Assembly (NCBI GenBank): GCA_034440635.1
Contig: JAOTON010002085.1
Coordinates: 62,001 to 126,000, forward strand
Reading direction: 5' to 3'
Source of the DNA: Lepas anatifera
Taxonomy: Eukaryota; Arthropoda; Thecostraca; Lepadidae
DNA: 64,000 nucleotides
Shown piece after piece: positions 52,770 to 63,660 of the stretch (positions are counted from its first letter, which is position 1; the number at the start of each line of letters is the position of its first letter). Under the pieces are notes generated by a model, which worked only from the letters and a program-made list of their open reading frames with translations, was not told where the DNA came from and did not search any database. Both the position numbers and the translations under genes were made by a program.

Positions 52770-55620
52770 GATAAGTTCCTAAGGTAAATCAGTGAATTGG
52801 GCTTGACAAGGGGATCCCAATCGCAATTATATATTTCCTGTAGCTCAACTTTGTGAGCCGCTACGACACAAAACTTACATTTCTAGTGATTGCTATGGTT
52901 ACATATTTTGGGACGTAAAAGACGTAAAAAAGACCCGGCTAAAGAATTGTAAAATTAGAATGAGCTATTGATCGCCTCCTTCGGCCTTTCGCTTCCTAAA
53001 ATTACTGCTAAAATCATAGAAGAATCCATCCTGATCCTTACCGTCTCCTTTCTTCCATAGTCTTCATCACTTCACGTCCATTACGACGGCGCTTGAAAAG
53101 CTATCGTATGTGTGGAAGTGTTCGTAACAAATACAATACAATACAATAGAATGCGGTGAGGTGAGTAGCTTCACTAGTTGATGGTGCGGAGCGCCGTGCC
53201 GGCCCGTGTTACGTCTGAAAACAAGGAAGTAATATAAAGCAAAATAAAGGCACGCACACAACACACTTGCGAAGGCGCCAACCGACCGGCAGATTTCAGT
53301 GTATGCTGCGCTGGGTTTGGTTCAGCTCCCGACTGGCACCTCTAGTCCGAATTAATATTTCTAAGTAAGGTCAGACAGAACCCACCCACAGAAGCTGCTG
53401 GCGGAGATGTGGGCATTAGGCAACACATCTAGCATATCCGAGGCGGTATCAGGTGCTCGCGGGCACCCACACGCTACAGGACAGAACATCCTAGAACTCA
53501 TGCACTCTGACATATCCAACCAAGTCGTTTCATCATGCTTCTGAACATGGATGATGTCCCACTGCGAACAGCGCTTACGGTCAGGAAATATTGAGGGGTG
53601 AGTAGCACCGGCTGCTAAGTGTATTCAAAAATTGTAAATGATTTTCACTACAAAAAAACATCTCAGATTTCAGACTTGTCTTCAGAAGTCAGAAGAACTT
53701 CAATCTCACCAATGTAATTCAGGAAAATATCGAGGTAATGGAAGATTTAATGTTTTTAGGTCTCAGACTGGTACTAATTGAAGTGCAAAACTATCCATCC
53801 AACATAAATAGAAACATATCACAATTTGGTACCTAACCTATTCATTCTGTGTGCTGGCGATGAGCATTTCATAACTTGTATGACTTTAAACGCCTAATCT
53901 CGTGTGTACGATTTTCCTTATCACGGGTTAAAAACTGCTCTCCGACAAACAATGTTGTTTACCTCTGCTTGTTTTCCCAGTCTTAGTTTATCTGAGCAGC
54001 TGCTACCTACCTGCATATCAGGAGGGCTCAACAGCTTCTTTCTAGGGAATACTGCCTGAGGGGGTCACGTGTGTGCCAGAACTGGTCAGGGGCGTTTTTA
54101 GTGTGGGGTCAGGCGGGGTCGGGGTAGAGAAGGGGTACATTTCAGGTAGTCTTTTTTAGTTTTTCTCCACGGCAATTCTTAGTTTCAAGACAAGCTTGTC
54201 AGCCGACATTTGCTAGTTTATTCTGCAGTTGTGAAGTTCCCTCGAGCCACCGCTGATCCAGGTGTAAGTGCATATTTCTCTCTGATGCTGGATGCTGGGT
54301 TCTTTTTAATTACGAATTTTCTTAGGAGATGAATGGCTAGTTATGAATGATTTCATGTGCAGCTGGTGTGTACTTGATCCTGATTGCTTGGGTGGGCGGC
54401 ATGTTAGACTCACCCAAAATGCCTCATCAACTAACACAGCCTTGCCGATCAGCTCCCCAGCGAGTTTGACCATATATTAACCCCGCAACACTCACATACA
54501 CCTCCTTCAAGGGAATGTGGCACCTTGGTCGAATTCAGGAATGTAGTTCAATTAGGGGAATTTTTGGCCGATAATCATGAAAACGTCCATGAACGTCTCT
54601 GAAAAAAATGTACAATGAGCTCAATATTTTGATTTTTTAAATGCTCCTCTAGGGTGAAAAATAAGACTCTGCCTGTGGATGACGTCATGATCCGGCAACT
54701 ACCACCATATGCAATAGGCTTCAAGGGCTTCAATTGGCTGATTACTCGCCGCGACGTCATCGCTGTTGACTGTTGCCGCCTGGCTGGGGTACATTTGGGG
54801 TACATTTCAGGTAGTTTTTAGCTTTTCTCCACGGAAATTTTTAGTTTTAAGACAAAGTATATATTGAGTACCGGGTTTTCGGGCATGCTTTACAAATTGG
54901 CTATCTCAGTTAAAATCACGTTATAAAGGTGCCACATTTCCTTTAAGTCTGGCCCATGCCGAGTCACATCCGACCAGCAGCGAGGCGGCAGACTAACGCG
55001 GCGCTGGCCACCTCATAAGTCCATGGCGCGCGCCTCAGCTGCCTGCGATTGTCCACCGACCCAGCCATTTGCCTAGAGCCGGCGCGTCGCCACTGGTCTG
55101 AGCCACGATTCAGCTGCGGCTGTCAGAAAATCTGGACGCAGCGGCTCCCCAGTTCCTGTCGTCAACTGTCGCCAGCTGCCAGATGCTGCCATATGCTGGT
55201 TGGCAGCTGCTCACCGCGCCGGCCGGCGGCTGCGCTGGCGGCTCTCCTGTACTGGATTAATTCCTCAGCCCAGTATCAACCAGGGAAAGCGAAACGGCGA
55301 GGGTGGTACTGATTTTGGAGCCGGCTCGGTAGCAGCCGCTTTATATCCGTAATGAAAGCCCCTGGAGAATTTAATCAGTGCGATTGGTCGGCGCGGTTCT
55401 GGGGAGTCCTCCGCCCAAGTGTCCGTGCCAATAGAATCACAGGACAAAAGTTATAAATTGTTAGTTTTTTTCGATATTTGTTCCCGACTTAAATGGTCAG
55501 AGGCCAGAAAATATCTGCTTTATATCGAACTCACGCCGAGATTCAGCTAATTTCTTTCCCACATAAAACGTTTCTAAAAACAAAAGATAGAGAGTTTCGG
55601 GACGCTTCTAACTGAGGAGA
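52770..55620. other. No recognised gene
   Basis: Contains a 60-bp direct repeat (54135-54198 and 54797-54858) and a CpG-rich block at 54955-55270, whose open frames lack domains. Nothing else recognised. Confidence 0.4.
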
Positions 55621-55639
55621 CTATTACCCAAAATAGAAA

Positions 55640-56220
55640 ACGCACCAGGGCACAATATTGGTGACCTATTGCAAAACTTCACTGCAAAATTAGTCATCAA
55701 ATGTAAGGTTAAACTTTTAGCGGTCATAAAAAGATCGTTCGGCAACATCAATGAAGTTACATTACCGGTTCTTCTCAAGACCTTAGTTCGCCCTCATCTG
55801 GAGTATGGGAACATAACATGGGGACCATTCTCTCGTGAAGATCAGAAGCGATTAGAAAAGGTGCAGAGAAGGGCAACAAAGCTCATTCCAGAACTCATAG
55901 AGCTACCATACTGTTCGAGACTGAAGAAATTGAAAATCCCATCACTCTACTATCGAAGACGACGCGGGGACATGATTCGTGAGTATCAGCTGCCACATGA
56001 CTTTATGGACATGGGAGCTACTAACATCCTCGTATCGGACGCCAGAAGAAATACCCGTGGACACCAATGGAAGCTCATCAAAACCTATGCGTCATCAAGG
56101 GTACGAAGAAAAGCATTTGGAGTGAGGGTGGTAAATTATTGGAATAGTTTGCCAGCTGACGTGGTAGATGCCCCCTCATTGAATGTTTTCATATCTAGAC
56201 TCGGTAACCACTGGGCATCT
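55640..56220 (+). pseudogene. Non-LTR retrotransposon reverse transcriptase, C-terminal region (element I)
   Basis: The frame gives VKLLAVIKRSFGNI, LVRPHLEYGNITWGPFSRED, QKRLEKVQRRATKLIPEL, LKIPSLYYRRRRGDMIREYQ, then NTRGHQWKL, VRVVNYWNSLPADVVDAP and FISRLGNHW. This is the thumb/C-terminal region of CR1/jockey-type reverse transcriptases (LVRP-LEY-x-x-x-W-x-P, LEK-x-QRRATK). The catalytic palm lies 5' and is missing. It runs without interruption into a second, unrelated retrotransposon, giving an accidental fused frame. Confidence 0.88.
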
Positions 56221-56739
56221 ATTCAATACGTGATACCAGTGACCCACGGGGTGCCACAGGGCTCATTGGTTGGGCCACTGTTGTTCAGCCTGTTCACCAA
56301 TGACCTGTCGAACTTTTTACCATATGGCAAGCTGATATCATACTCCGATGACACCCAGATCATTGATGAATGCACTCCGACACCCCTATGCCTATGCTGA
56401 ACTGAAGAGGCGAGCTGAAGAAACGCTACATGCCCTCCAAATCTGGTTCGGAAGAAATTCACTGAAAATGAACGCGTCAAAAACTGATTTGATCCTCAAT
56501 GGAACCAAAGCCTCTCTGAAACACACAGCTGACTTCCAGATACAGACATCTGAGTCTCTCCTACCTCCATCTAAATCCATCAAACTGCTGGGTGATGTGA
56601 TCGACCGAATGCTTTCTTGGGAACATCACATTTCAACGGTCGTTCAAAAATGTTTTGGCTCCTTGGTGGCGCTTAGCAGATTTCGTCATCACTTCACACC
56701 CGAAGCCCTGCATCTAATCATCCAGGCCCATGTCCTTCC
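56221..56739 (+). pseudogene. Non-LTR retrotransposon reverse transcriptase palm fragment (element II, 5' part)
   Basis: GVPQGSLVGPLLFSLFTNDL is the RT block with PQGS-x-LGPLLF, followed by LISYSDDTQI, the catalytic Y-x-DD box (here YSDD rather than the common YADD). After a frameshift near 56380 come ELKRRAEETLHALQIWFGRN, SLKMNASKTDLILNGTK, IKLLGDVIDRMLSWEHHIS and ALHLIIQAHVLP. The protein then breaks at the hAT-like insertion (56740) and resumes at 62475. Truncated 5' of the PQGS block. Confidence 0.88.
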
Positions 56740-58024
56740 CAGTGGCGTAGCCAGGATTCGGCCAAGGGGGTCCGACTACCGTCGGGGGCCCCAGGCCGGG
56801 GGCCCCTTAGTAGTCGGGGCCTATCTCCTATATTTGTCGTATAATATTTTGACATTATAACATTTACACGACGGAAATTTTGTTATCCCTTTTTAAGCGT
56901 TTGTTCTTATTTTGTTTATAGTTAGATTTTTCTCGATCCGACCAAGTGTTGGTAAATTTAATTCACCAAATATTAAGGCTGGACCATACCTATATGTCAG
57001 CGTGGCTATAATAGCAGCTTTGTGGTACATTTCGGGAAATCAAATGTTGCTGCTGCATGATGTTAAACCTGACTCCAACTCAATTCACTCTGGTAATCAG
57101 GCACGAAGTTATTGAAGGTCAGTCGTTTTGAGTACGAAGAAATGGTCTAAGGTTATTACCAATTATTTCCGGGTGTTGAATTCATGAACTCTTTAGTCAG
57201 AAAATGTCCAAAGAAATGGAAAAAAGAATAAAAATACAATGGATATGGTAGTGTGCTTCGGACGTCATAGAACCCCTATTCCGCGCGAAGATCATGATGA
57301 ATTCACCACAGTTATTTTCTTACCCTTGCTATGTTGTAAATGAGCAAATTACCAAAACAACAGGCGTCTGAGATAACTATCGCCTTGGATCACTCTGTCA
57401 TTGTTATGTTCAACCTTTCATACCTATTATTCTTTTTTGGATTATGTTCATCAATTTCTGGCATTGCCCTTGTTTGTCTATTTCCTACGAAAATATTTGA
57501 AAGTTGTTTATTTCAGAATATTTAGGACGGTAGTTATCGGGATTCAGCTAATGGATTGAAAATCAGCTGAAGTTCCAAATTCCCTGTTCGCTTTGCTATT
57601 ATGGATGCTAAAATTAGATTAATTTTTGCCTTTCCTTCAGTAATGGTGCCTGATCGACATGTTCCAATTTGTTTTGCTTTTTACCGCTATGGGAATAGAT
57701 ACATTTTTCCGGGGCATATGATTTTCGACAATCTTCTTTGAGCCTAGGATCTCAAGCGATATCTCTGGGTTGTATTCTAAAATCTAAAAAGAAATGAAAA
57801 GGAAAAAGGACCCTCAATAGACGGGATATAGGAGTGTGTCCGTGATTATATATAAAACCTATTCCATGGACGGTCCTACTGATGAAACCGCTCACTCACT
57901 CCTCCCTAGCCATTGTTTGGAGATCCCGGGGGCTTGGGGAGGTGAGTACTTCCTTGGAATTTAGGTCTGTGATAGGCTTTGTACAGGGCTTGTATTGCTA
58001 TGCCGGTGTAAGCCATCCAGGACC

Positions 58025-59012
58025 CAGTGGCGGCGGATGCTATTTTTGGATGGCGAGGGCAAGAATTTTCCAGGGGGCCCCCGTGGCGATGGGGCCCCCT
58101 CGGTAGCAAAGGGCCCCCAAAAAACTGTAATAGACTGGGACTTGCTGCCTGAGGTCAGAGGTATAAGCACAGGGGTGGATTCAGGGGGGCTGAAGGGACT
58201 TCAGCCCCCTCTTTGCCCCATTTTTGCCATTGTTCGCCTCTTTCCTCCTTTTATCGCCATTTTTCAAAGTTCAGCCACCCCCTAGCAAAATCCTGGTTTC
58301 GCTCCTGCATAAGCGTCACAAATGGTAAAAGTTTTTTTGCCCACTTCAAAAATGGCTATTTCTTCCTGTTGTTTAGTTGCCCGTGTAAAAAATTTAGAGA
58401 GACTGAGACCAAGCTGAGACCAAGCTCAGGGGCCCCCTGAGACCAAGCTCGGGGTCTCCCTGAGATCAAGCGCGGGGGCCCCTGAGACCAAGCTCCGGGT
58501 CCCCTCATACCAAGCTCAGGGCCCCTGAGACTAAGCTCGGGAGCCCTTGAGACGAAGCTTGGGGGCTCCTAGAGATCAAGCTCGAAGACCCCTGAGCCTA
58601 AGCTCAGGGCCCCTGAGACCAAGCACGGAGGGGGGGCGGGACACAGCTCGGGGGCTCCCAGAGACCAAGAGTGGGGGCCCTGAAACCAGGCTCGGGGGCC
58701 CCCTTAAACCAAGCTCTGGGCCCCCTGAGACCAGGCTCGGGGGATCCCTTTAGGCTAAGCTTGGGGGCCCCTAAAGATTAAGCTAGAGGGTACCCGAGCC
58801 CAAGCTAGAGGCGCCCCCGAGCCCAAGCTCAGGGGGCCCCTGAGATAAAGCCCGGACACTGTTTAAACCGAGGAACTGTTGAGGGCCCAGTCAGGTCATT
58901 CATGAACATTTAGAAAAGAACCAAGCTAAAACTGAGTATTTTTCCAGGGGCCCCCTCTGATAATTTGGGGGAGGCAACTGCCCCCTGCCCCCCCCCTTAT
59001 CCGCCGCCACTG
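58025..59012. mobile_element. Nested hAT-like element with perfect 8-bp duplication
   Basis: CAGTGGCGGCGGATGC at the left, TTATCCGCCGCCACTG at the right, flanked by CCAGGACC on both sides (58017-58024 and 59013-59020). 988 bp. The right half carries a ~23-bp GAGACCAAGCTC repeat array (58396-58862). Confidence 0.92.
58396..58862. repeat. ~23-bp GC-rich array inside the nested element
   Basis: About 20 units of CTGAGACCAAGCTCGGGGGCCCC with point changes and small indels. Each unit has two self-complementary parts: GAG-N6-CTC and GGGGCCCC. Confidence 0.85.
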
Positions 59013-59089
59013 CCAGGACCATCACCCACCCGCCCCCCTGACCCCTGGGTCGAGCAGAGGTCTCCAGGGGTCTAGCACTTGACACGGTG

Positions 59090-60650
59090 CCGAAACCAGT
59101 ATCTGGGGACCCCCGAAAATAACACTTTTCCCGCCCGCAAATCAGTACTTGCGTCCCCTAAAACCAGCATTTGGGGGTACCATGAGACTACCTACTGGGA
59201 ACCCCTGGAACTTACTCTCGTTGGGCCCTGAGGATAACTCTGAGGGAAGGGGAGGAATGCTCGCTGAGACTAGCTCTCGGGGACACCCGAGGGCAGCTTC
59301 AGGGGACCCCTGAGAGTAACTCCTGGAGACCTCGTGAGACTAATTGTCGGATCTCTGAGATTAGCTCTCCGGCATTCCTTACACTAGAGCTGAAAGATCG
59401 CCTGAAAATAACTCGGTCTTCCGAGATCAGTTCTTGGGCGACCTGAGACTAGCTCTGGGGCCGCCTAAGAGCAACACTTGGCGGCACTCACAAGGTTAAT
59501 TTCCGGCCCCTCTCCCGATTAGATCTCAGGGAGTCTCTGAGACTGATTCGCGGTGCCTCTTGACCAAAATTGGGTACTCCTGAGAATCTCTGGGGGCTCC
59601 TTAGATTAGTTATCGGCAGCACCTCTAGGTCTATTTATCGGGCCCCCCAGATTTGCTCTTTGGCTAAGACTGACTCTCAGGGCCATCCAGATTAGTTCTT
59701 GGGGTCTCCTGAGGCTGTCTCTAGGATGGGGCGGGGGGGGCTGGAAATGACTTCCGACGGCCCTCTGAGACTAACCCTGGGGCGCCCCCTGAGACTAACA
59801 CTCGAGGGGGAGGTGTAGAAGCACTCCTGAGAGTGAGTCTTTGGCACAGCACTTCTGGCATTGCCCCTTTTGGAAGCCCAGATTAGCCCTCAGGGGCCTA
59901 AGGCTAACTCGGGGCCCGTGAGACCAAAATTCGGGAGCACCTCTGGGAATTATTCTCAAAGCCCCGCAATTAGCTCTCGGACGTCCCTGATACTAGCTCC
60001 CGGGAGCGCTCCGAGACTAACTTTTGGGTGCTCCCTGAGATTGACTCTCGGGGCCCCTTATGCAAAAACTCGGGGGGGGGTACAGCCTGAGGCTAAATCT
60101 CCAGGGTTCCCTAGGTTACCCATCAGGGGCCTCCTGAGACCAGCACTCTGTGGATCAAATGAGACTAACCCTCGGACCCCCAGATTAACTCTCGGGGACA
60201 CCTGAAAGTAAATATTGACTCCTGAGAGAGACGCCCGTAAGACTATGGGACGGAATATCGGGGGTCCTCTAAGACTGACTCTCAGGGTCCCCTTGACCGA
60301 CTCTTGGGGTTCTCTGAGACTGACTCTCATGGAGCCCCCTAAAATAAACTGTCGCGGGGCCCTGAGAACCACTCTCAGGGGGCCCCTGGGACGAGCTCGG
60401 CCCCCTGAGACCGACTCTCGGGGCCCCTGAGACCGACCTTTGGGGTCCCCTGAGACTAACTTTTGGTTGAGACTAGATTTCAGGGGCCCCCTAAAATCTA
60501 CTTTCGGGGGTCTTGAGACCGACTCTTAGGGCGGGGCCCTAAGGCCGACTCGGGACGCCCTGAGAATGAATCTTCAGGGGCTTCTGAGACTGATTCTGGG
60601 GGCCCCGTGATCAGAGAATCCTTTGCAAGGGTTCAGATTGGCCCAAGGGG
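59090..60650. repeat. ~22-23-bp GC-rich array, GAGACTGACTCTC subtype
   Basis: Units of the type CCTGAGACTGACTCTCGGGGCCC, more degenerate than the arrays on either side. Again the unit is made of GAGACT/AGTCTC-like complementary words plus a GGGGCCCC palindrome. Confidence 0.75.
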
Positions 60651-60689
60651 GGGTCCTCGGAATCCTATGACCCCTTGGCTACGCCACTG

Positions 60690-62405
60690 CATCCACACAT
60701 TCGGGGGACCCGCCGAGATCAGCATTTGGAGGCCCCTGAAATAATTTATTGCTCCCGATACCAATATTCTGGAGCCCCTGGATACTGATGCGCGGGGCTC
60801 CTAAGACCAAGTTCGGGGTCCCACTTAGATCAGGTTCGGGGGCACCCTTAGGCCCATGCTTGCGCTTTTCTCACGCGTAACTCGACGCCGATGTTCGGGG
60901 GCCCCCAGATCAATATTCGGAGGCCCCCGAGACTAATGCTCGGTACTCTGGAGCCCCTCGATACCAATGCTCGGGGAACCTGAGCCCAAACCTGGGCCCC
61001 CTGAGACCAAACTCTGGGTCCCACGGGGCCAATTATCGTGCCTCGCTCATAAGTCCCTCGATATCGATAGTCGGGGGCACCCCGAGATCAATATTGCTCC
61101 TCCCCACTTCCCGAGATCAATGTTCGCTACACCGGAGCCATCGATACCAATGCTCGGGGGATCACTGAGACCTGCTCGGGGATCACTGAGACCAGCTCTG
61201 GGGCCCCCTGAGACCAAGCTCGGGGGCCCCTTGAGGCCAAACTCGAAGGGCCCTCTGAGACCAAGATCGAAAGGTCCGTGAGACCAAGCTCGAGGCCCCC
61301 TGATTGCAGGCTTGGGGGCCCATGAGACCAAGCTCGGGGTCCCCTGGGACCAAACTCGGAGGGTCCCGTGATACCAAGCACGGGGCCCCCTGAGACCAGG
61401 ATTGAAAGGCCCGTGAGACTAAAGCGCGGGAGGCCCCTGATACTAAGCTCGGGTGACCCTGAGACCGAGCTCGGGGGCCCCTGAGACCAAACTAGGAGGG
61501 TAATAATAATAATAATAATAATTGTTGGGGTTTAACGACGCACCAACTGCCAAGGTCATACGGCGTCGCCAACTCTCACCCTGTTGGAAGGGATTTTGGG
61601 GATCAGATCGACTTATTCAGAGGCTCCGCCGGGACTTGAACCCGGGACTGGTGGCTTAGAAGACAAGAGTGCTATCCACTAAGCCACCTCATCCCCAAAA
61701 ACAAACTAGGAGGGCTCCCTGAGACCAAGATCGAAAGGCCCGTGAGGTTAAGCTCGGGGGCCGTGAGACCGAGCTCAGGGGCCTCCCGAGATCAATGTTC
61801 GGTACTATGGAGCCCTCGATACCGATGACCGGGGGCACCTGAGACCAAGCTCGGAAAGCTCGTGAGACCAAGGTCGGGGGCCCTCTGAGATCAAGCTCGG
61901 GGGCCCCTGAGATAAGGTTTGGAGGTGCCTTGAGATCAAGCTGGGGGCCCCCTGAATCCAAACTCGGGGGCCCCGTGAGAACGAGCTCGGGGGCCCCTGA
62001 GACCAAGCTCAGGGGCTGTGAGACCAAGCTCGGGAGCCCCCTGAGATCAAGCTCGAGGGGCCCTGAGACCAAGTTCCGAGGTCCCTTGAGACCAAGCTCG
62101 GGGGCCTCCTGAGACAAAGCTCGAGGGCCCCTGAGACCGAGCTCAGGGGCCCTGAGCTCAATATTTGGTACTCTGGAGCCCTCGATACCAATGATCGGGG
62201 GACCCTGAGACCAAGCTCGGAAAGCCCGTGAGACCAAGCTCGGGGTCCCCCTGAGACCAAGCTCGGGGGCCCCTGAGACCAAGCTCGGAGGTCCCTTGAG
62301 ACCAAGCTCGGGCCCCCTGAGACCAAGCTCGGGGCCCCTTGAGACCGTGTTCGGGGGGCTCCTGAGAAGCTCAGGGAGACCTCCGAGACCAATGCTCGTG
62401 TTTTC
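60690..62405. repeat. ~23-bp GC-rich array, GAGACCAAGCTC subtype
   Basis: Units of CTGAGACCAAGCTCGGGGGCCCC, most regular at 61180-62330. Interrupted by the SINE at 61501-61701. The longer unit cluster GATACCAATG-TCGGGGG-ACC with GATCAATATTCGG recurs at 60900, 61070, 61800 and 62160, a higher-order period. Confidence 0.85.
61501..61701 (-). mobile_element. tRNA-derived SINE, family 1, full copy on - strand
   Basis: Complement of the 5602-5778 copy: (TAA)n tail at the left, GGGGTTTAACGACGCACCAA, GGCGTCGCCAACTCTCACCC, GAGGCTCCGCCGGGACTTGA, GTGGCTTAGAAGACAAGAGT and CCACTAAGCCACCTCATCCC. A 13-bp target duplication CAAACTAGGAGGG is at 61488-61500 and 61702-61714. It is very similar to the 5.6-kb copy, so both are fairly young. 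Confidence 0.92.
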
Positions 62406-62474
62406 CAGTGCATAAGGTCAGCCCAAGGGAGGGGGTCCGCGGACCCAAAGGACCCCCCCTTGGCTACACCACTG

Positions 62475-62929
62475 GTCCCTCCACATGTCGGACACTGCCT
62501 CCCGGCTTGGGGAGGAGCAGCCGAGACCCAGCTGGGAAGGGTGCAAAAGGCCATCAACTTTGGAGCTTGAATTATCACCGGCACTCGAAGAAGGCAACAC
62601 ATCACACCAGCTCTCAGGAGTCTTGGCTGGCATAGCATCGAAACCAGTATTGCTGAACGCGATTACCTTAAAATATGTAAGGTACCTCACGTCGACCAAT
62701 CTCCAGCAGCCCTAAAGGCAATGCTACCACCAAGGGAAAGTGTCTCCGCAAGGGTGACTAGAAACTCGAACACCCAGCTCCAACTGCCTCGATGTCGACT
62801 GGAGAGTACGAAGCGTGCCTTTCCGTACAGGGCTATTGCCCACTGGAACACGCTTCCCAGGGACGTCACTCGGATCCAAGAGCTGAATACAATAAAGAAG
62901 TATTTCCACAGAAAACTAGGAGATGAATA
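62475..62929 (+). pseudogene. Non-LTR retrotransposon reverse transcriptase, C-terminal part (element II, 3' part)
   Basis: Continues the protein broken at 56740: HVGHCLPAWGGAAETQLGRV, QKAINFGA then a TGA where CGA (Arg) is expected, IITGTRRRQHITPAL, SARVTRNSNTQLQLPRCRLE, STKRAFPYRAIAHWNTLPRD and YFHRKLGDE before TAG at 62927-62929. The LP-R-R-E-x-x-KRAF-x-YRA-x-x-WN-x-LP tail is typical of CR1-type elements. The internal stop fits CpG decay. Confidence 0.88.
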
Positions 62930-62934
62930 GTAAC

Positions 62935-63400
62935 TTGAATGGTATGTTTAGTTAAAGCGTGTATTTTTGTGTGCTGCTTATCACCTGTGTGTCAAAGGCG
63001 TTACGACACCTGATGTACGAATGTATGGTATCTGTGAATTCCTATATATAAATGATTGAATTTGTAACGATACCTGAAAAACCAAGTAATTAGATGGGAC
63101 TCGAGCTATGAATACAGAATACAGAATATCAGACGAAGATAAGGTAGTGGCTGTCTTACCAGAAGCCCCTATTTTGAATACGTGTTTAATTTTCCAGGAT
63201 GTAATATGCACGTGCAGTCTCAATTTTTCCTGGCAAATGAGTTTTTTAACCTGTTCGATGTGTGTCATTGGGGGCAAGATCGAACCCTATAGGCCAGGTG
63301 CCTCAATGTTCCGAAAATATATTATCATTATCATTAAACGCTGTTACAAGCCTTGGTTACAAGCTACATTTGGTGTTCTACCCTTATAAAAGTTTTGCCC
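62935..63400. other. 3' flank of retrotransposon II; no gene
   Basis: AT-rich sequence including the probable 3' untranslated end of element II. No poly(A) or simple repeat tail was clearly recognised. Confidence 0.4.
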
Positions 63401-63465
63401 AAGGTTGCTCGTGATGTGATATAGGTGACCACAGAAAACGTTATTTAGGTTATATTTATTTTACA

Positions 63466-63494
63466 GACGTTTCACTGTTTTACAGCTTCATCAG
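63466..63494 (-). ncRNA. Hammerhead-ribozyme-like core of a Penelope-like element
   Basis: The - strand reads CTGATGA, a stem-loop CTGT-AAA-ACAG preceded by AG and followed by T, then GAAAC and GTC. CTGATGA ... GAAAC with an intervening stem is the conserved hammerhead core, and GTC supplies a cleavage-site triplet. Hammerheads of this minimal kind are known in the terminal repeats of Penelope-like elements, and the nuclease remnant of such an element lies just 5' on the same strand. Stem II has a bulged or mismatched base, so activity is uncertain. Confidence 0.55.
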
Positions 63495-63660
63495 TGCAGG
63501 TACAAGAAATATTAAAAGAAATTAAAAAATTACAACTTAAATTAAAAAAATTACCATATTATCAATAAAAAATTACAAAGTTAAGCTCACAGCAGGACGC
63601 AATATTTCAAACTCATTCAACAGGACATGATTTTGGTTTTCATTTCTTTTCTTCTCAAGT

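Larger units (their letters stand above)
56740..62474. mobile_element. 5.7-kb hAT-like element splitting retrotransposon II
   Basis: Left end CAGTGGCGTAGCCAGGATTC; right end CCTTGGCTACACCACTG, its inverse. Flanks are gtccttcc (56732-56739) and gtccctcc (62475-62482), an 8-bp duplication with one difference, and the RT reading frame (IIQAHVLP ... HVGHCLPAWGG) rejoins exactly across it. The contents are an AT-rich left part (56830-58020) with no recognised transposase, a nested element at 58025-59012, long ~23-bp repeat arrays, and a SINE at 61501-61701. Another copy of the right terminus (CCCCTTGGCTACGCCACTG) ends at 60689, so the interior may itself be compound. Confidence 0.85.

Noticed and set aside
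61689..62638. Long - strand open frames (197 and 209 codons) as proteins
   Set aside because: They are translations of the 23-bp GC-rich array, whose consensus lacks stops; no domain, and the period is not a multiple of three.
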